From Deltaproteobacteria bacterium CG11_big_fil_rev_8_21_14_0_20_47_16 (GTDB taxonomy: Bacteria > UBA10199 > GCA-002796325 > 1-14-0-20-47-16), in the NCBI GenBank assembly GCA_002796325.1, contig PCXA01000002.1:1-64000 (forward strand): DNA of 64,000 nucleotides. The letters run 5' to 3'. A program made the position numbers and the translations under genes. Below, one piece after another: positions 41,009 to 49,162 of this stretch; position 1 is the stretch's first letter; every line of letters begins with the position of its first letter. The notes below the pieces were generated by a model. That model was given only the letters and a program-made list of their open reading frames with translations, had not been told where the DNA came from and did not search any database.

Positions 41009-41680
41009 TCACGGATAAATATCAATACACGGTTGGAGTAAGTCCAAGCTAATTGGAATTTTAGCATTTCTGTTTTTAACAACCTTCCATTCAAATGTCT
41101 TGGGAATATCAATTTCCCCCCTAAAATACTGTCCACGCTCTAAGTCGGTCATTGCTTTTATAATTTCTGGATAATGCCTATTTCTTTCAGGAATTAAAAC
41201 AGCACTCACATCATTACATTCAAAGAAACCGTCTTTTAGTATCTGTTGTGTAGGACAATATGCCCACTGATCAAAAATGCAGACTAAATAAGGGCAGCCT
41301 TCAAAGGAAGGAAAGTCGAAAGAAAAATCATCGAATTTTTTCTGGGCATTTTCTAGCAATTCATTCAGCTTCCGAATTGGATCATCGTCCGAAAAACAAA
41401 TAGGGCCAGCTGTTTTACGAAAAACAGAAAGAGGAACTCCAGTCTCTTGAGAACCTGTACCTTTAGACCGCCCCGCTGAAATAACTGTCTTAACTTCAAT
41501 AATTAACCTAGAGCCCTGTTTTGTACACAAAAAATCAGGACGCTTCCTCCCATTCTTCTTGTATACACTACTCTTATCTATGGGAGCGACTTTATAGCCT
41601 CGCTTTTCAAACTCCAGTTTAGCTTCATCCTCAGAACCATCACATATTAGTTTAGATTCTCCGGGATCTAATTCACGCAT
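41009..41680 (-). CDS. PD-(D/E)XK nuclease-like protein
   Basis: 223 residues. KRPDFLCTKQGSRLIIEVKTV contains the catalytic pattern Asp49, Glu62, Lys64 of PD-(D/E)XK nucleases, with an upstream acidic helix (EDEAKLEFEKRGYKV) typical of the fold's first alpha helix. The rest has no family I recognise. It is the first gene past tRNA-fMet in a clearly AT-rich block with poor codon match to the flanks, followed on the same strand by HNH and HEPN genes. A role in DNA restriction or defence is suggested by company rather than by direct homology. Confidence 0.65.
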   Translation of the reverse strand: MRELDPGESKLICDGSEDEAKLEFEKRGYKVAPIDKSSVYKKNGRKRPDFLCTKQGSRLIIEVKTVISAGRSKGTGSQETGVPLSVFRKTAGPICFSDDDPIRKLNELLENAQKKFDDFSFDFPSFEGCPYLVCIFDQWAYCPTQQILKDGFFECNDVSAVLIPERNRHYPEIIKAMTDLERGQYFRGEIDIPKTFEWKVVKNRNAKIPISLDLLQPCIDIYP

Positions 41681-41773
41681 GTCGAAAACCCCTCAATCAT
41701 GACAACTCCGAGAACTTTATACTTAATTCATCCATAAACATGTATTGCATCACCCAGATTTTACCAACCAAGA

Positions 41774-42259
41774 TTATTTTACTATTGAGAGCTTTTCAAC
41801 AATATCTCTCCCTATATCAGTGATAGAATAGGTATCAAAAGTTGATATATTCGTTGCAGGTCCTGCTGTAAGAACATTTTTGGTATGAATTATAAGATAT
41901 CCATCCTCTACAAGCTCTATCGCATTAATTGGCGTTGCAGTTACAAGCTTATTCTCATAAGCAAGTTTCAACGTTTTATATGCCTCAGGCCCAAAATGAT
42001 CCCTAAAGAGCTTCTTTTTTACTAATTTAATTCTTCTCAATCGTACGCCATCAGCTTTATGCTTTGTTAGATCTGCATGACAATTCTCACATATTTTTAT
42101 TAAATTCCAATATTCAGATACTGATGGATCATGATTAATGTGATGATTGGTAAAATCATTGCCGGTCTTCTCAAAGGTACCACAAAGAGGACAAATATTT
42201 CCGATTTCCCGCTGAAGCATTGAATTAACATGATCTGAAATTGCACTTCTAGTCACCAT
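41774..42259 (-). CDS. HNH endonuclease-domain protein
   Basis: 161 residues. A zinc-stabilised HNH motif is clear: CPLC (23-26), NHHINHDPS with the catalytic His pair (39-40), Asn52 in EYWNLIKICENCHADLTKH and the second CxxC (57-60). A helical, winged-helix-like C-terminal segment (TYSITDIGRDIVEKL) may bind DNA. AGAGG lies 5 nt before the ATG. It is AT-rich and transcribed with the neighbouring nuclease and HEPN genes, although gaps of about 90-100 bp separate them. It could be a stand-alone restriction-type nuclease. Confidence 0.8.
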   Translation of the reverse strand: MVTRSAISDHVNSMLQREIGNICPLCGTFEKTGNDFTNHHINHDPSVSEYWNLIKICENCHADLTKHKADGVRLRRIKLVKKKLFRDHFGPEAYKTLKLAYENKLVTATPINAIELVEDGYLIIHTKNVLTAGPATNISTFDTYSITDIGRDIVEKLSIVK

Positions 42260-42360
42260 AAAAGCCTCTCATTTAAAACCCCTTGGAACCAACCCCCATC
42301 CCCCACATACCTTGCATCACACAGTGCAATAACAGCTTAACATTATGAAATTAAATTTCT

Positions 42361-43539
42361 TCAAGCCACACCTTTACTCCGTCTGGAGTCTTTTTTCAGC
42401 ATCTCTGCAAAATCCATTGAATGAGATTGCCACATGGCATCCGACACCGCCTTTTGCCAATTCGACTGATTGCTTCTTTCGTTAACAGGTTTACACCAGT
42501 CATTACTGGCGAGGATAAAATCAATCGCCATGCAATCCAGCTTATCCTTATTGCTAAGTGTATAGCGTCCCACATTTTTTAAGAGAATTTTTACAGCTAG
42601 TGGGTAAACAAATGCGCCTATCAAGAGATGTTCAAAAGGATGCCATCCCCATTGCCTTGCAGATAAGTCCGATCCATGAACGACGGAGCTCCTTAAATCA
42701 TAAAGTTCCTGTATCCATTTACGGCCAAGTTGCCATTGTAAATCTCTGCCTTTATTTTCACCTTCTTCGAGTTTAATCCCTGGTCGCTCTTGCAACACAC
42801 CAGAAACGATCTTTGTCTTATAGTCATCAAAACAAGAACGATATTTACAGGTTAAGGAGTACTTATCATCAGCATCAAAAAGAATTTCAAAGGCAGCCGC
42901 CAATAATACTGCCTCGGATTCAAATGACATGTGTGACTGGTCGGTATTGGCTAGCCGTACAAATGAGAGGGAATTTAATATTCGTCTGTAGAGGTTACTT
43001 TGAGATTTCGCAACGGAATCTAGTCCAGCTAAAAATATCTTATCAACCACCAGCCTCAGTGATTTACATTCAAGTGGTCTAGAGAATATTAAATCACCAT
43101 GATTATAGCCGCCATCAAGCAGACTCCCGTACCTCCTCCTCTGTTGAACAGCCTTTCCCCTTGGTGGTATTGTAAGGTTCTGAAAAATTGGCTGAAAAGG
43201 AGATGAGTTGCAATAAGTGGCATGTTGACCACCGTAATCATTTGATGCAAATGCGGCCAGAAAGAATAGAGCTAAATTATGTTCAACCTTTCCCAAGTCG
43301 CCTTCGCTCTCATCAAGTTGCCAGATTGGGCTTTTGTCTTGAACTACTGCAAGTGTACATTGAGTTATCTGGTCCTGGTTGATGTCTCTGTATGATTTGA
43401 GAACCTCGTTTACCGAACATTTAAAATCGTCACCAAAGCCATGCTCTGGAAAAGGTAGGAAGCTGCACTCATTGACATGAAAAGCTTCGTCAAAGTGGAT
43501 CCACGGCAAAAGGCAGATTGTATAATAAGGTACACTCAT
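42361..43539 (-). CDS. HEPN-domain protein (putative ribonuclease)
   Basis: 392 residues. The C-terminal half has the helix FESEAVLLAAAFEILFDADDK and, 60 residues later, LYDLRSSVVHGSD with Arg283 and His288 forming the RX4H motif of HEPN ribonucleases. It resembles the Apea-like HEPN group found in phage-defence proteins. The N-terminal 180 residues look like a beta-rich sensor region and match nothing I know. GAG at a short distance supports the ATG at 43539. The gene is AT-rich; a 17-bp palindrome lies just upstream. An abortive-infection role is inference from the motif and context. Confidence 0.65.
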   Translation of the reverse strand: MSVPYYTICLLPWIHFDEAFHVNECSFLPFPEHGFGDDFKCSVNEVLKSYRDINQDQITQCTLAVVQDKSPIWQLDESEGDLGKVEHNLALFFLAAFASNDYGGQHATYCNSSPFQPIFQNLTIPPRGKAVQQRRRYGSLLDGGYNHGDLIFSRPLECKSLRLVVDKIFLAGLDSVAKSQSNLYRRILNSLSFVRLANTDQSHMSFESEAVLLAAAFEILFDADDKYSLTCKYRSCFDDYKTKIVSGVLQERPGIKLEEGENKGRDLQWQLGRKWIQELYDLRSSVVHGSDLSARQWGWHPFEHLLIGAFVYPLAVKILLKNVGRYTLSNKDKLDCMAIDFILASNDWCKPVNERSNQSNWQKAVSDAMWQSHSMDFAEMLKKDSRRSKGVA

Positions 43540-43568
43540 GCAGCTCTTTTAGTTGGTACTTATTAGTG

Positions 43569-43585
43569 GTCAAGTTGGACTTGAC
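43569..43585. repeat. REP-like palindrome
   Basis: GTCAAGT-TGG-ACTTGAC is a perfect palindrome around a 3-bp centre. The core TCAAGTTGGACTT recurs at 46488-46500. Confidence 0.6.
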
Positions 43586-43607
43586 CCCTTCATTTCTCAG
43601 AACAAAT

Positions 43608-44459
43608 TCAATTACACGTCATGCTATAGGCACCAGATTTAGAAATATAACCAGAACAATTTTTGGCCCGTTGAGGCTGCACTGCCCTCTGCTGATACTG
43701 TATTGACTGTATTGTTGAGTTTATTAATTGTTGTTGAAACTGCTGTGCCGCCAGCACATTTTGCTGCTGTATCATGGATGCCTGCATCAATATATGTTCT
43801 CTTTGTTGCTTCTGATTCAGAAAATTTGACTGCAAAATACAACCCTTACTATTTCCGTGTACGCAAGCAAGCCCTGCCAATTGTATGGCTTCTTCGTAGC
43901 GACCACTCTGATTATAAGCTAAAGCAACGATCATACAGTTTCTACTATTTCCTCCTTCACAACTACTTAACGCTCTTGCCAAGTATCTCTCTTGCTTCTG
44001 ATCAGCGCTGTAACGATTTAGAGCTGTAACAACTTGACAACCTAAATCACTTCCCAAAGAACACGCCCTCTTTGAATACATTAGCTTCAAATCAGCATCA
44101 GATGACCTATAGACAATTTCCAAGCATGCATCCGGATCTCTTTCTTTACATTTATTTTTTATTTCAGAATTGGTGCTTTTTTCAAGTGGACATGTAATCA
44201 ATGCAACGTCAAACCAGACTTCACTGGGCCTTCCTTCAAGCACGACATAGTTAGCACCCTTCTTGCCTGCATAATTTCTGACTGTATTGCTATTTCCTAG
44301 AATTCTTTTCCTTTCCATAATTTTACATGAAGGTGAGATGGTATTTGGCTGTGCAAAGCTAACATTACCACCACTAGTCGACAATGTTGCACAGCCTGAC
44401 ATTATTAGAAAAACGATAATGCCAAACAGGACATAACTGTCATTCCATGAATTGTTCAT
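43608..44459 (-). CDS. Lipoprotein with Sel1-like Cys repeats
   Basis: 283 residues from the ATG at 44459, supported by AAGGAG 9 nt upstream. The lipobox lies in FGIIVFLIMSGCATLS. The central part contains degenerate Sel1/TPR-like helical pairs with Cys at repeat ends (KRACSLGSDLGCQVV, SCEGGNSRNCMIVAL, ACVHGNSKGCILQ). The C-terminus is Gln-rich (QQQNVLAAQQFQQQL) and ends with a Cys pair. Such repeats mediate protein contacts. The upstream region is the REP-like block 44491-44582, so that block may hold or disturb its promoter. Function unknown. Confidence 0.65.
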   Translation of the reverse strand: MNNSWNDSYVLFGIIVFLIMSGCATLSTSGGNVSFAQPNTISPSCKIMERKRILGNSNTVRNYAGKKGANYVVLEGRPSEVWFDVALITCPLEKSTNSEIKNKCKERDPDACLEIVYRSSDADLKLMYSKRACSLGSDLGCQVVTALNRYSADQKQERYLARALSSCEGGNSRNCMIVALAYNQSGRYEEAIQLAGLACVHGNSKGCILQSNFLNQKQQREHILMQASMIQQQNVLAAQQFQQQLINSTIQSIQYQQRAVQPQRAKNCSGYISKSGAYSMTCN

Positions 44460-44490
44460 ATTAGTTAGCTCCTTTATATAAAGCTCCTGT

Positions 44491-44582
44491 AATTCTGGGG
44501 ACACAAAACTTAATTCATCCATGAAAGTTCTGGTGACACCATACTTAAATCATCAATAAATATGCATTGTGTCCCCAGATTT
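44491..44582. repeat. Degenerate REP-like element (direct and inverted repeats)
   Basis: CTGGGGACACAA (44495-44506) is the exact inverse of 44567-44578. Between them the unit TCTGGxGACACxAxACTTAAxTCATC occurs twice in direct orientation. A weaker relative occupies 41700-41762 (ACTTAATTCATCCATAAAxATG.ATTGxxxCxCCCAGATTT). The motif resembles REP sequences linked to Y1 transposases; no transposase gene is present here. Confidence 0.6.
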
Positions 44583-44585
44583 CAC

Positions 44586-44867
44586 TCAATACCCACTACA
44601 CGTACACGATGGACTTGCGGTGCCATCACAACACATAATGGTATCGCCGGAGCAGCCACAAACACCACCGTGATGAGAGCAACACCCGCTTCTTGCGACA
44701 AGGACTCGGTCTAAATCATCATTATGTTTTTTGGAGGACAACGGGCTTTCCGTTTTGGACTGAACAGGGACGGTTCTTTCTTTGGCCTCAGGCTTAGCCG
44801 GAGCAGCACTTGCCAGAGCACTGACAAACAGCATCATCAACACAACACCACATACACTTGCCTTCAT
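44586..44867 (-). CDS. Small secreted Cys-rich protein
   Basis: 93 residues from the ATG at 44867, chosen for GGGAG 6 nt upstream. Signal peptide MKASVCGVVLMMLFVSALASAAPA. The C-terminal 36 residues hold eight Cys in SGCCSHHGGVCGCSGDTIMCC and SCTC, a pattern seen in many small bacterial secreted proteins that may bind metal or form disulfides. The middle is charged and probably disordered. Function unknown. Confidence 0.7.
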   Translation of the reverse strand: MKASVCGVVLMMLFVSALASAAPAKPEAKERTVPVQSKTESPLSSKKHNDDLDRVLVARSGCCSHHGGVCGCSGDTIMCCDGTASPSCTCSGY

Positions 44868-45012
44868 AAGGCACTCCCGTTGTCTGCTTGGCATGGAAGC
44901 AACCCTATAATCCCCAAATTGTATGCTGGCAATGTAGAATTCTAAGGACATTGCAGCGGCAATTCAGACTGCACTGCCCAACTGCTCGCTGAAAGGGAAG
45001 CTGCTGCGATAG

Positions 45013-45570
45013 CTAAGTCGCCTTCTTCAAAAAGCAGGTCTTTAGAAAGATTTGTGCGCCATTCACGCGGCCCGAAATCAGCGCGGGGTCATCGGTCAAA
45101 GAGATGTTCTTAACGAGTGTGCCGCGTTTGGCCGTAAAATTAGCGCCCTTCACATCCAGATCCTTGATCAACGTAACAGAATCACCGTCTAACAACGCAA
45201 CGCCATTGCTATCACGGGTATTGGACGACGCTGACGCGTCACTTGCATCATCCACATGCCCCGCCTGGGCCCATGCCAGCAAATCATCTTCCATGTAGAG
45301 CTGATCAAACAAATCCGTTGCCCAGTGTTCTGACGAAAGTCGCTTTAAAATGCGCCAAGCCAACACTTTGACTGCAGGGTTTTCTGACCAGATGCTGCCA
45401 GCCAGTGGGCGCCAATGGTTTGGGTCAAGGGCCTCTTGGTTTTCAATTTGCTGACGGCAGGTCGCACAAATCTGCACCGCATTTTCAAATGCCACTTGCC
45501 CCACTTTCGGGACTTCGTATGTCGACACATCTGTTTCAGCAGTGCAAAGTTCACAAGGGGTGTTACTCAT
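45013..45570 (-). CDS. PhnA/YjdM-type zinc-ribbon protein
   Basis: 185 residues. The N-terminus has a zinc ribbon (CELC ... CATC), and the C-terminus the PhnA domain: DSNGVALLDGDSVTLIKDLDVKG, then TLVKNISLTDDPALISGRVNG and the terminal CFLKK. Despite the historical name, this family is not shown to act in phosphonate use. AAGGAG 5 nt before the ATG gives a strong start. It stands alone between a Cys-rich secreted protein and a broken acetyltransferase. Confidence 0.88.
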   Translation of the reverse strand: MSNTPCELCTAETDVSTYEVPKVGQVAFENAVQICATCRQQIENQEALDPNHWRPLAGSIWSENPAVKVLAWRILKRLSSEHWATDLFDQLYMEDDLLAWAQAGHVDDASDASASSNTRDSNGVALLDGDSVTLIKDLDVKGANFTAKRGTLVKNISLTDDPALISGRVNGAQIFLKTCFLKKAT

Positions 45571-45593
45571 ATAGACTCCTTAAGTTTGAATGT

Positions 45594-45958
45594 TTATTTT
45601 CCACACTTCCACTCACTCTTCAAAATGGAGTAGCAAATCATATCCATGAACTGTCCATCTTTATAAGCACATGCGCGCATAATGCCTTCGCGCTTCATGC
45701 CTATTTTTTCAATAACACGGGAGCTCGCTAGATTTTCAGTATTGTAACTCCCCAAGGTTCTGGAATTTCAGCTTCATAATTCTTCAAAATATAATCTCTG
45801 ACAAAAGCTTCTGAGTCCGTGATGGTCTGATGCACTTTCCAAGGTACATAGCGGGATACTTTTGGATTTGAAGCATATTCAAAGATGGCGGGAACATCTG
45901 CCAAGATAATTGGTCTCAGAATAAGGCGCTCAGTTTCAATGATTGGTGGTGTCCACAT
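45594..45958 (-). pseudogene. GNAT acetyltransferase broken by an internal deletion
   Basis: The 5' part encodes a typical RimJ/RimL-like GNAT start (ETERLILRPIILADVPAIFEYA, WGVTI) and ends at a stop at 45728. In another frame directly after it comes the family's C-terminus: ENLASSRVIEKIGMKREGIMRA, then AYKDGQFMDMICYSIL, with a stop at 45594-45596. The central acetyl-CoA-binding segment, roughly 60-70 residues in intact relatives, is missing at the junction near 45745-45755, and the reading frame shifts there. A deletion has therefore inactivated the gene. It lies in the accessory region near REP-like repeats. Confidence 0.85.
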
Positions 45959-45965
45959 GTTTATA

Positions 45966-46457
45966 TCACCATTTTATTTTTTTAATAACGTAATAGACAA
46001 TAGCAATAATAGCCGCACATGCCCCCTGAGTAGCTCCCACAAAAAATGGTGTTACCAAAAAACCCAAAGATGTTGTTGAACTGATGTGCCCATGATTGGG
46101 CCGATAGAAGATAGCCACCAAATCCCAAGTCCAGTAAATTTCTGAGCAGATGACAATAAGTAGCCCACCTATTAAAATACGCCAATACCAATGCGGCCTT
46201 AAGAAACTAATGATAATAGAAACAGCAGCTACTGGGAGGTAAGAAGCGGCCCTCAGTGCAAAGAAAAACAGGCTGCTCTCCCAAAATTTATCAAAATCTT
46301 CAAAATTTTGGTGAATCGCCGAAGCCCAATCCATATGTCCCACAATTCTGGCAGCGATTGTACCTGTGACACTTGGATCTAAAATCGCAGCAAGCACAAG
46401 TGGAAGAAGAATTGCCAATATAATACGTCTATTTTTGCGAACAGGATTGGATGTCAT
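45966..46457 (-). CDS. Small membrane protein of unknown family
   Basis: 163 residues with four probable membrane helices ([77 protein letters not shown]) and a basic end (VIKKIKW). I do not recognise a family. It begins downstream of a REP-like core (46488-46500) and ends 7 bp before the broken GNAT gene. It may be accessory and dispensable. Confidence 0.55.
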   Translation of the reverse strand: MTSNPVRKNRRIILAILLPLVLAAILDPSVTGTIAARIVGHMDWASAIHQNFEDFDKFWESSLFFFALRAASYLPVAAVSIIISFLRPHWYWRILIGGLLIVICSEIYWTWDLVAIFYRPNHGHISSTTSLGFLVTPFFVGATQGACAAIIAIVYYVIKKIKW

Positions 46458-46544
46458 ACTCCCCTTCTTATTCCCCCAATTAGGGTATCAAGTTGGACTT
46501 TTCACTTTTAGCCCCTCACACCCTTACCGTGTATTCTCTTGGAC

Positions 46545-46673
46545 TCACTTCAAAAAGTCCTCGTTGCCATCTTCAATTTTAAAGAAGACAACAATGGGCA
46601 CGTCGTCTTTGTGGATCCCTTTTGTTTCTTCTTTTGTTGTGGCACTAATCAATGCCCGAGAATACGTCGTCAT
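46545..46673 (-). CDS. Possible 42-residue protein
   Basis: A short frame beginning MTTYSRALISATTKEE and ending FKIEDGNEDFLK, with reasonable amino acid composition. Only a weak purine stretch (GGGAATAAG) precedes the ATG. It may be a real small gene or the remnant of a longer one. The rest of the 46458-46698 gap holds only the REP-like core. Confidence 0.3.
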   Translation of the reverse strand: MTTYSRALISATTKEETKGIHKDDVPIVVFFKIEDGNEDFLK

Positions 46674-46698
46674 ATCTTATTCCCATACCTTTATTTTA

Positions 46699-47244
46699 TT
46701 AATCCAGCGCGGTTCTAACCTGGCTAATTATCTCAGGGAATGAGTACATAACAACATTGTAACGTTTGGACACAAGCAGCAGCACATCAAAACCAGACTT
46801 CAGATATCGATTATGCATTGATGACCCAAACAATGATTTCAGTTGACCCTGTGCCTCACTCTTACATTGCTGAATATCATTCAAAACAAAGCCTTCCGCC
46901 TCTTTTCCAGACAGCACTTTCATAATTTCATTTTTCGGAATTGATAATACAGGTTTACCAATTTTATTCTTCCAGGAGTGACCATACCAAAACAATACCT
47001 TCTTATTTGTAATCTCAACTGATCCAATCTGTTCTTCTATTGAGAGCTCTGTATATCCCAAATCCTTGGGAGTGCACCCTGGAAGTGCACGAAACAGGAG
47101 ATCGAAGAAGCGAGTTTCATCAGGTCTCAGCTCAATACGTCCAATTGACCTGCCCATTGCGTCTTCAAAGTTCACAGCCTTTGCATGCGCTATGACTGAA
47201 AACCATACTACAAACGTGACTACCAACATGATTCGATAGATCAT
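46699..47244 (-). CDS. Secreted protein of unknown function
   Basis: 181 residues with a signal peptide (IMLVVTFVVWFSVIAHAKA) and a mature part of mixed strands and helices. No known domain was recognised. Two Cys (in PGCTPKD and QQCKSE) could form a disulfide. It follows the next secreted-protein gene by 28 bp on the same strand, so the pair probably forms an operon. The region is accessory in character. Confidence 0.55.
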   Translation of the reverse strand: MIYRIMLVVTFVVWFSVIAHAKAVNFEDAMGRSIGRIELRPDETRFFDLLFRALPGCTPKDLGYTELSIEEQIGSVEITNKKVLFWYGHSWKNKIGKPVLSIPKNEIMKVLSGKEAEGFVLNDIQQCKSEAQGQLKSLFGSSMHNRYLKSGFDVLLLVSKRYNVVMYSFPEIISQVRTALD

Positions 47245-47272
47245 CTATGTCCCTTCAATTTTATTTTGCTTT

Positions 47273-47800
47273 TCACTTTTGTTCCTCTCCACACAACTGG
47301 AACAGACCGTGGATGTCTTGCTCATATGATGCACCACCACTTGGTGGACCTGCAGGATCAAAATAATAATATGGAATCATGAACGGCGTGCCATCTGTTG
47401 TTGCGAGGGAGATGTATGCCAACTTAGAATCAAGGTTAAATACCCAGTCCGTTATATCGTATCGCTTAAATCCATTGTATATCAACTTCTCCCCAGCCGG
47501 AATATTCATGGCAGGCGTATCAGCACCAGAAACATAGTTTCGAATAATATAGGATGTACTCTTATTGTATTTGCTCCAGCCGCCCCTTGGTGGAATAAAC
47601 GCCGCATATTTAAGTGGTGGCATCTTCTCAAGACGCTTCATGGGATACAATTGCAACGGCTGCGTCACAATCACACACGTCCCATCAGGTTTTCCTTTGA
47701 GCAAAGAACGCATGTGATATGGCATTGGGCTATTACCAACCCCTACTGCACACGCTGCTGCAAAAAGGACGGCTAATAATATAAGTTGGTTTTTTCGCAT
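47273..47800 (-). CDS. Secreted or lipid-anchored protein of unknown function
   Basis: 175 residues from the ATG at 47800. The N-terminus MRKNQLILLAVLFAAACAVG can be read as a lipoprotein signal (AAAC) or a plain signal peptide. The mature part has conserved-looking aromatic stretches (FIPPRGGWSKYNKSTSYIIRNYV, MIPYYYFDPAGPPSGG) but no family I recognise. It is upstream of another secreted-protein gene. It is divergent from the CYTH gene at 47858, with a promoter-like TATAAT for the latter at 47832-47837. Confidence 0.55.
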   Translation of the reverse strand: MRKNQLILLAVLFAAACAVGVGNSPMPYHMRSLLKGKPDGTCVIVTQPLQLYPMKRLEKMPPLKYAAFIPPRGGWSKYNKSTSYIIRNYVSGADTPAMNIPAGEKLIYNGFKRYDITDWVFNLDSKLAYISLATTDGTPFMIPYYYFDPAGPPSGGASYEQDIHGLFQLCGEEQK

Positions 47801-47857
47801 CGTATCCCCCAATCTTCCCTTGCTCCCATACTATAATCTCCTCTATTCACCTTGACC

Positions 47858-48367
47858 ATGCCAAATATTGAAATCAAGGCGCATCTGGCCAATCCAGAAA
47901 AAGCCCATGCCGCGGCCAAAGCGGCACACGGTGAATACGTTGGCCAAGATCATCAAATCGACACCTACTTTTGCACGCCGCATGGACGGCTTAAACTCCG
48001 CGAATCGTCATTAAGCGGCGCGCAACTCATTCCCTACATGCGCACCGACCAAAGCGGCCCCAAAAAAAGCACATACGCACTAATTCCAATTGCAGAGCCC
48101 AGCACGTGCAAACAACTTCTCACTGATATTCTGGGAGTTGAAGCAATTGTCGATAAGATGCGGGATATTTACTTGATCGGTAATGTCCGTGTTCACATTG
48201 ACACAGTCGTTGGCCTTGGCAGCTTTTTGGAATTTGAAGCAGTTTACAAAAACCCAGCTGACGAAGCCGCTGAACATGCAAAAGTAGTTGCACTCATGGA
48301 AAAGTTTGGCGTTGAACAATCCCACCTTTTAACTGGCTCGTATCGGGAGATGGTAAATCAGCTATAA
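47858..48367 (+). CDS. CYTH-domain protein (class IV adenylate cyclase-like)
   Basis: 169 residues starting PNIEIKAHL, which carries the ExExK-type strand of CYTH enzymes (here IEIK). It is followed by QIDTYF, GRLKLRES, the Arg/Lys-lined strand RVHIDTVVGLGSFLEFEAVY and a terminal helix. The superfamily hydrolyses or cyclises triphosphate substrates inside a beta tunnel. Adenylate cyclase, thiamine triphosphatase or inorganic triphosphatase activity cannot be separated here. The ATG at 47858 is preferred to a TTG at 47852. TATAAT at 47832-47837 implies a short leader of about 14 nt and no ribosome site is seen. Confidence 0.85.
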   Translation: MPNIEIKAHLANPEKAHAAAKAAHGEYVGQDHQIDTYFCTPHGRLKLRESSLSGAQLIPYMRTDQSGPKKSTYALIPIAEPSTCKQLLTDILGVEAIVDKMRDIYLIGNVRVHIDTVVGLGSFLEFEAVYKNPADEAAEHAKVVALMEKFGVEQSHLLTGSYREMVNQL

Positions 48368-48381
48368 CGCTTATCACTTTC

Positions 48382-48729
48382 TTATTTGCAGCAGCCTGAG
48401 AACACTTCCTCACCCATTGATAGGGTAATGTTATAGGGATAGGTAATATCACTCATACCATCGGTACATTTCTGCTTTTGCACCACCGCATCACCTGACA
48501 TACCTTCTCCAACAAGAGAAAATTTGCGCACATTCCCAGGTTTCAAACCCTTTGCTTCCTTTTGAGCAGAGACGGTCAATTCTGCCTTGAGACCCTCTGC
48601 CATATTTTCATAAATGGCCGTTTTGGATTTGATCACCAGACTCCAGAATGGTTCGGTACCACTGCATTTCAAATCTGCAAATGCAGGAACTGCAAACAGT
48701 GTTATCAATACCACGCTCATTTTTTTCAT
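48382..48729 (-). CDS. Small secreted protein with a GTEPFW motif
   Basis: 115 residues with a signal peptide (MSVVLITLFAVPAFA). The mature part begins LKCSGTEPFWSLVI; the GTEPFW motif occurs in a widespread group of uncharacterised periplasmic proteins (COG3650-like). Four Cys, including the terminal GCC, suggest disulfides. It is convergent with the CYTH gene. Function unknown. Confidence 0.65.
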   Translation of the reverse strand: MKKMSVVLITLFAVPAFADLKCSGTEPFWSLVIKSKTAIYENMAEGLKAELTVSAQKEAKGLKPGNVRKFSLVGEGMSGDAVVQKQKCTDGMSDITYPYNITLSMGEEVFSGCCK

Positions 48730-48783
48730 ATTATCCTATATCCCCCTTCCCACGCCCTATAATATCAGCTACATATAGCCGCA

Positions 48784-49134
48784 ATGCAGAAATCACGTTT
48801 ATTCATCATTCCAGTTTTACTGGGACTCATGTGCCAACCTGGATTGGTATTTGCAAAGTCCAACCCACCCCAACTAATTGAGAATCAAGTTGTTGAAGCA
48901 GCCTGTGGTGAATGCCAGTTTCATTTAAAAGGCAAAGGCTGCAACTTGGCAGTGCGCATTAACGGTAAAGCCTATTTCGTGGATGGCACTGGCATTGACG
49001 AGCACGGTGATGCGCATGCCTCAGATGGCTTCTGTACCACAATTCGAAAAGCCCGCGTCTCCGGGCAAATTGTAAATGGTCGATTTCAAGCGAGTTCTTT
49101 CGAGTTACTGCCATTCTCAGGTGCATCGTATTGA
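48784..49134 (+). CDS. Small secreted protein, possibly DUF6370-like
   Basis: 116 residues with a signal peptide (LFIIPVLLGLMCQPGLVFA). The mature domain has VVEAACGECQFHLKGKGCNLAV, then GKAYFVDGTGIDEHGDAHASDGFC and a C-terminal strand pair. The CxxC pair plus two further Cys suggest metal binding or redox. The family name is from memory and uncertain. TATAAT at 48758-48763 lies upstream. It is divergent from the GTEPFW protein and is the last of the small secreted proteins before core metabolism resumes. Confidence 0.6.
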   Translation: MQKSRLFIIPVLLGLMCQPGLVFAKSNPPQLIENQVVEAACGECQFHLKGKGCNLAVRINGKAYFVDGTGIDEHGDAHASDGFCTTIRKARVSGQIVNGRFQASSFELLPFSGASY

Positions 49135-49162
49135 CCGCTACTTCAATATTCGTTAGTTTACT

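Noticed and set aside
45104-45298. Plus-strand frame inside the PhnA-like gene
   Set aside because: It is a shadow frame; the minus-strand gene has a strong ribosome site and recognisable domains.
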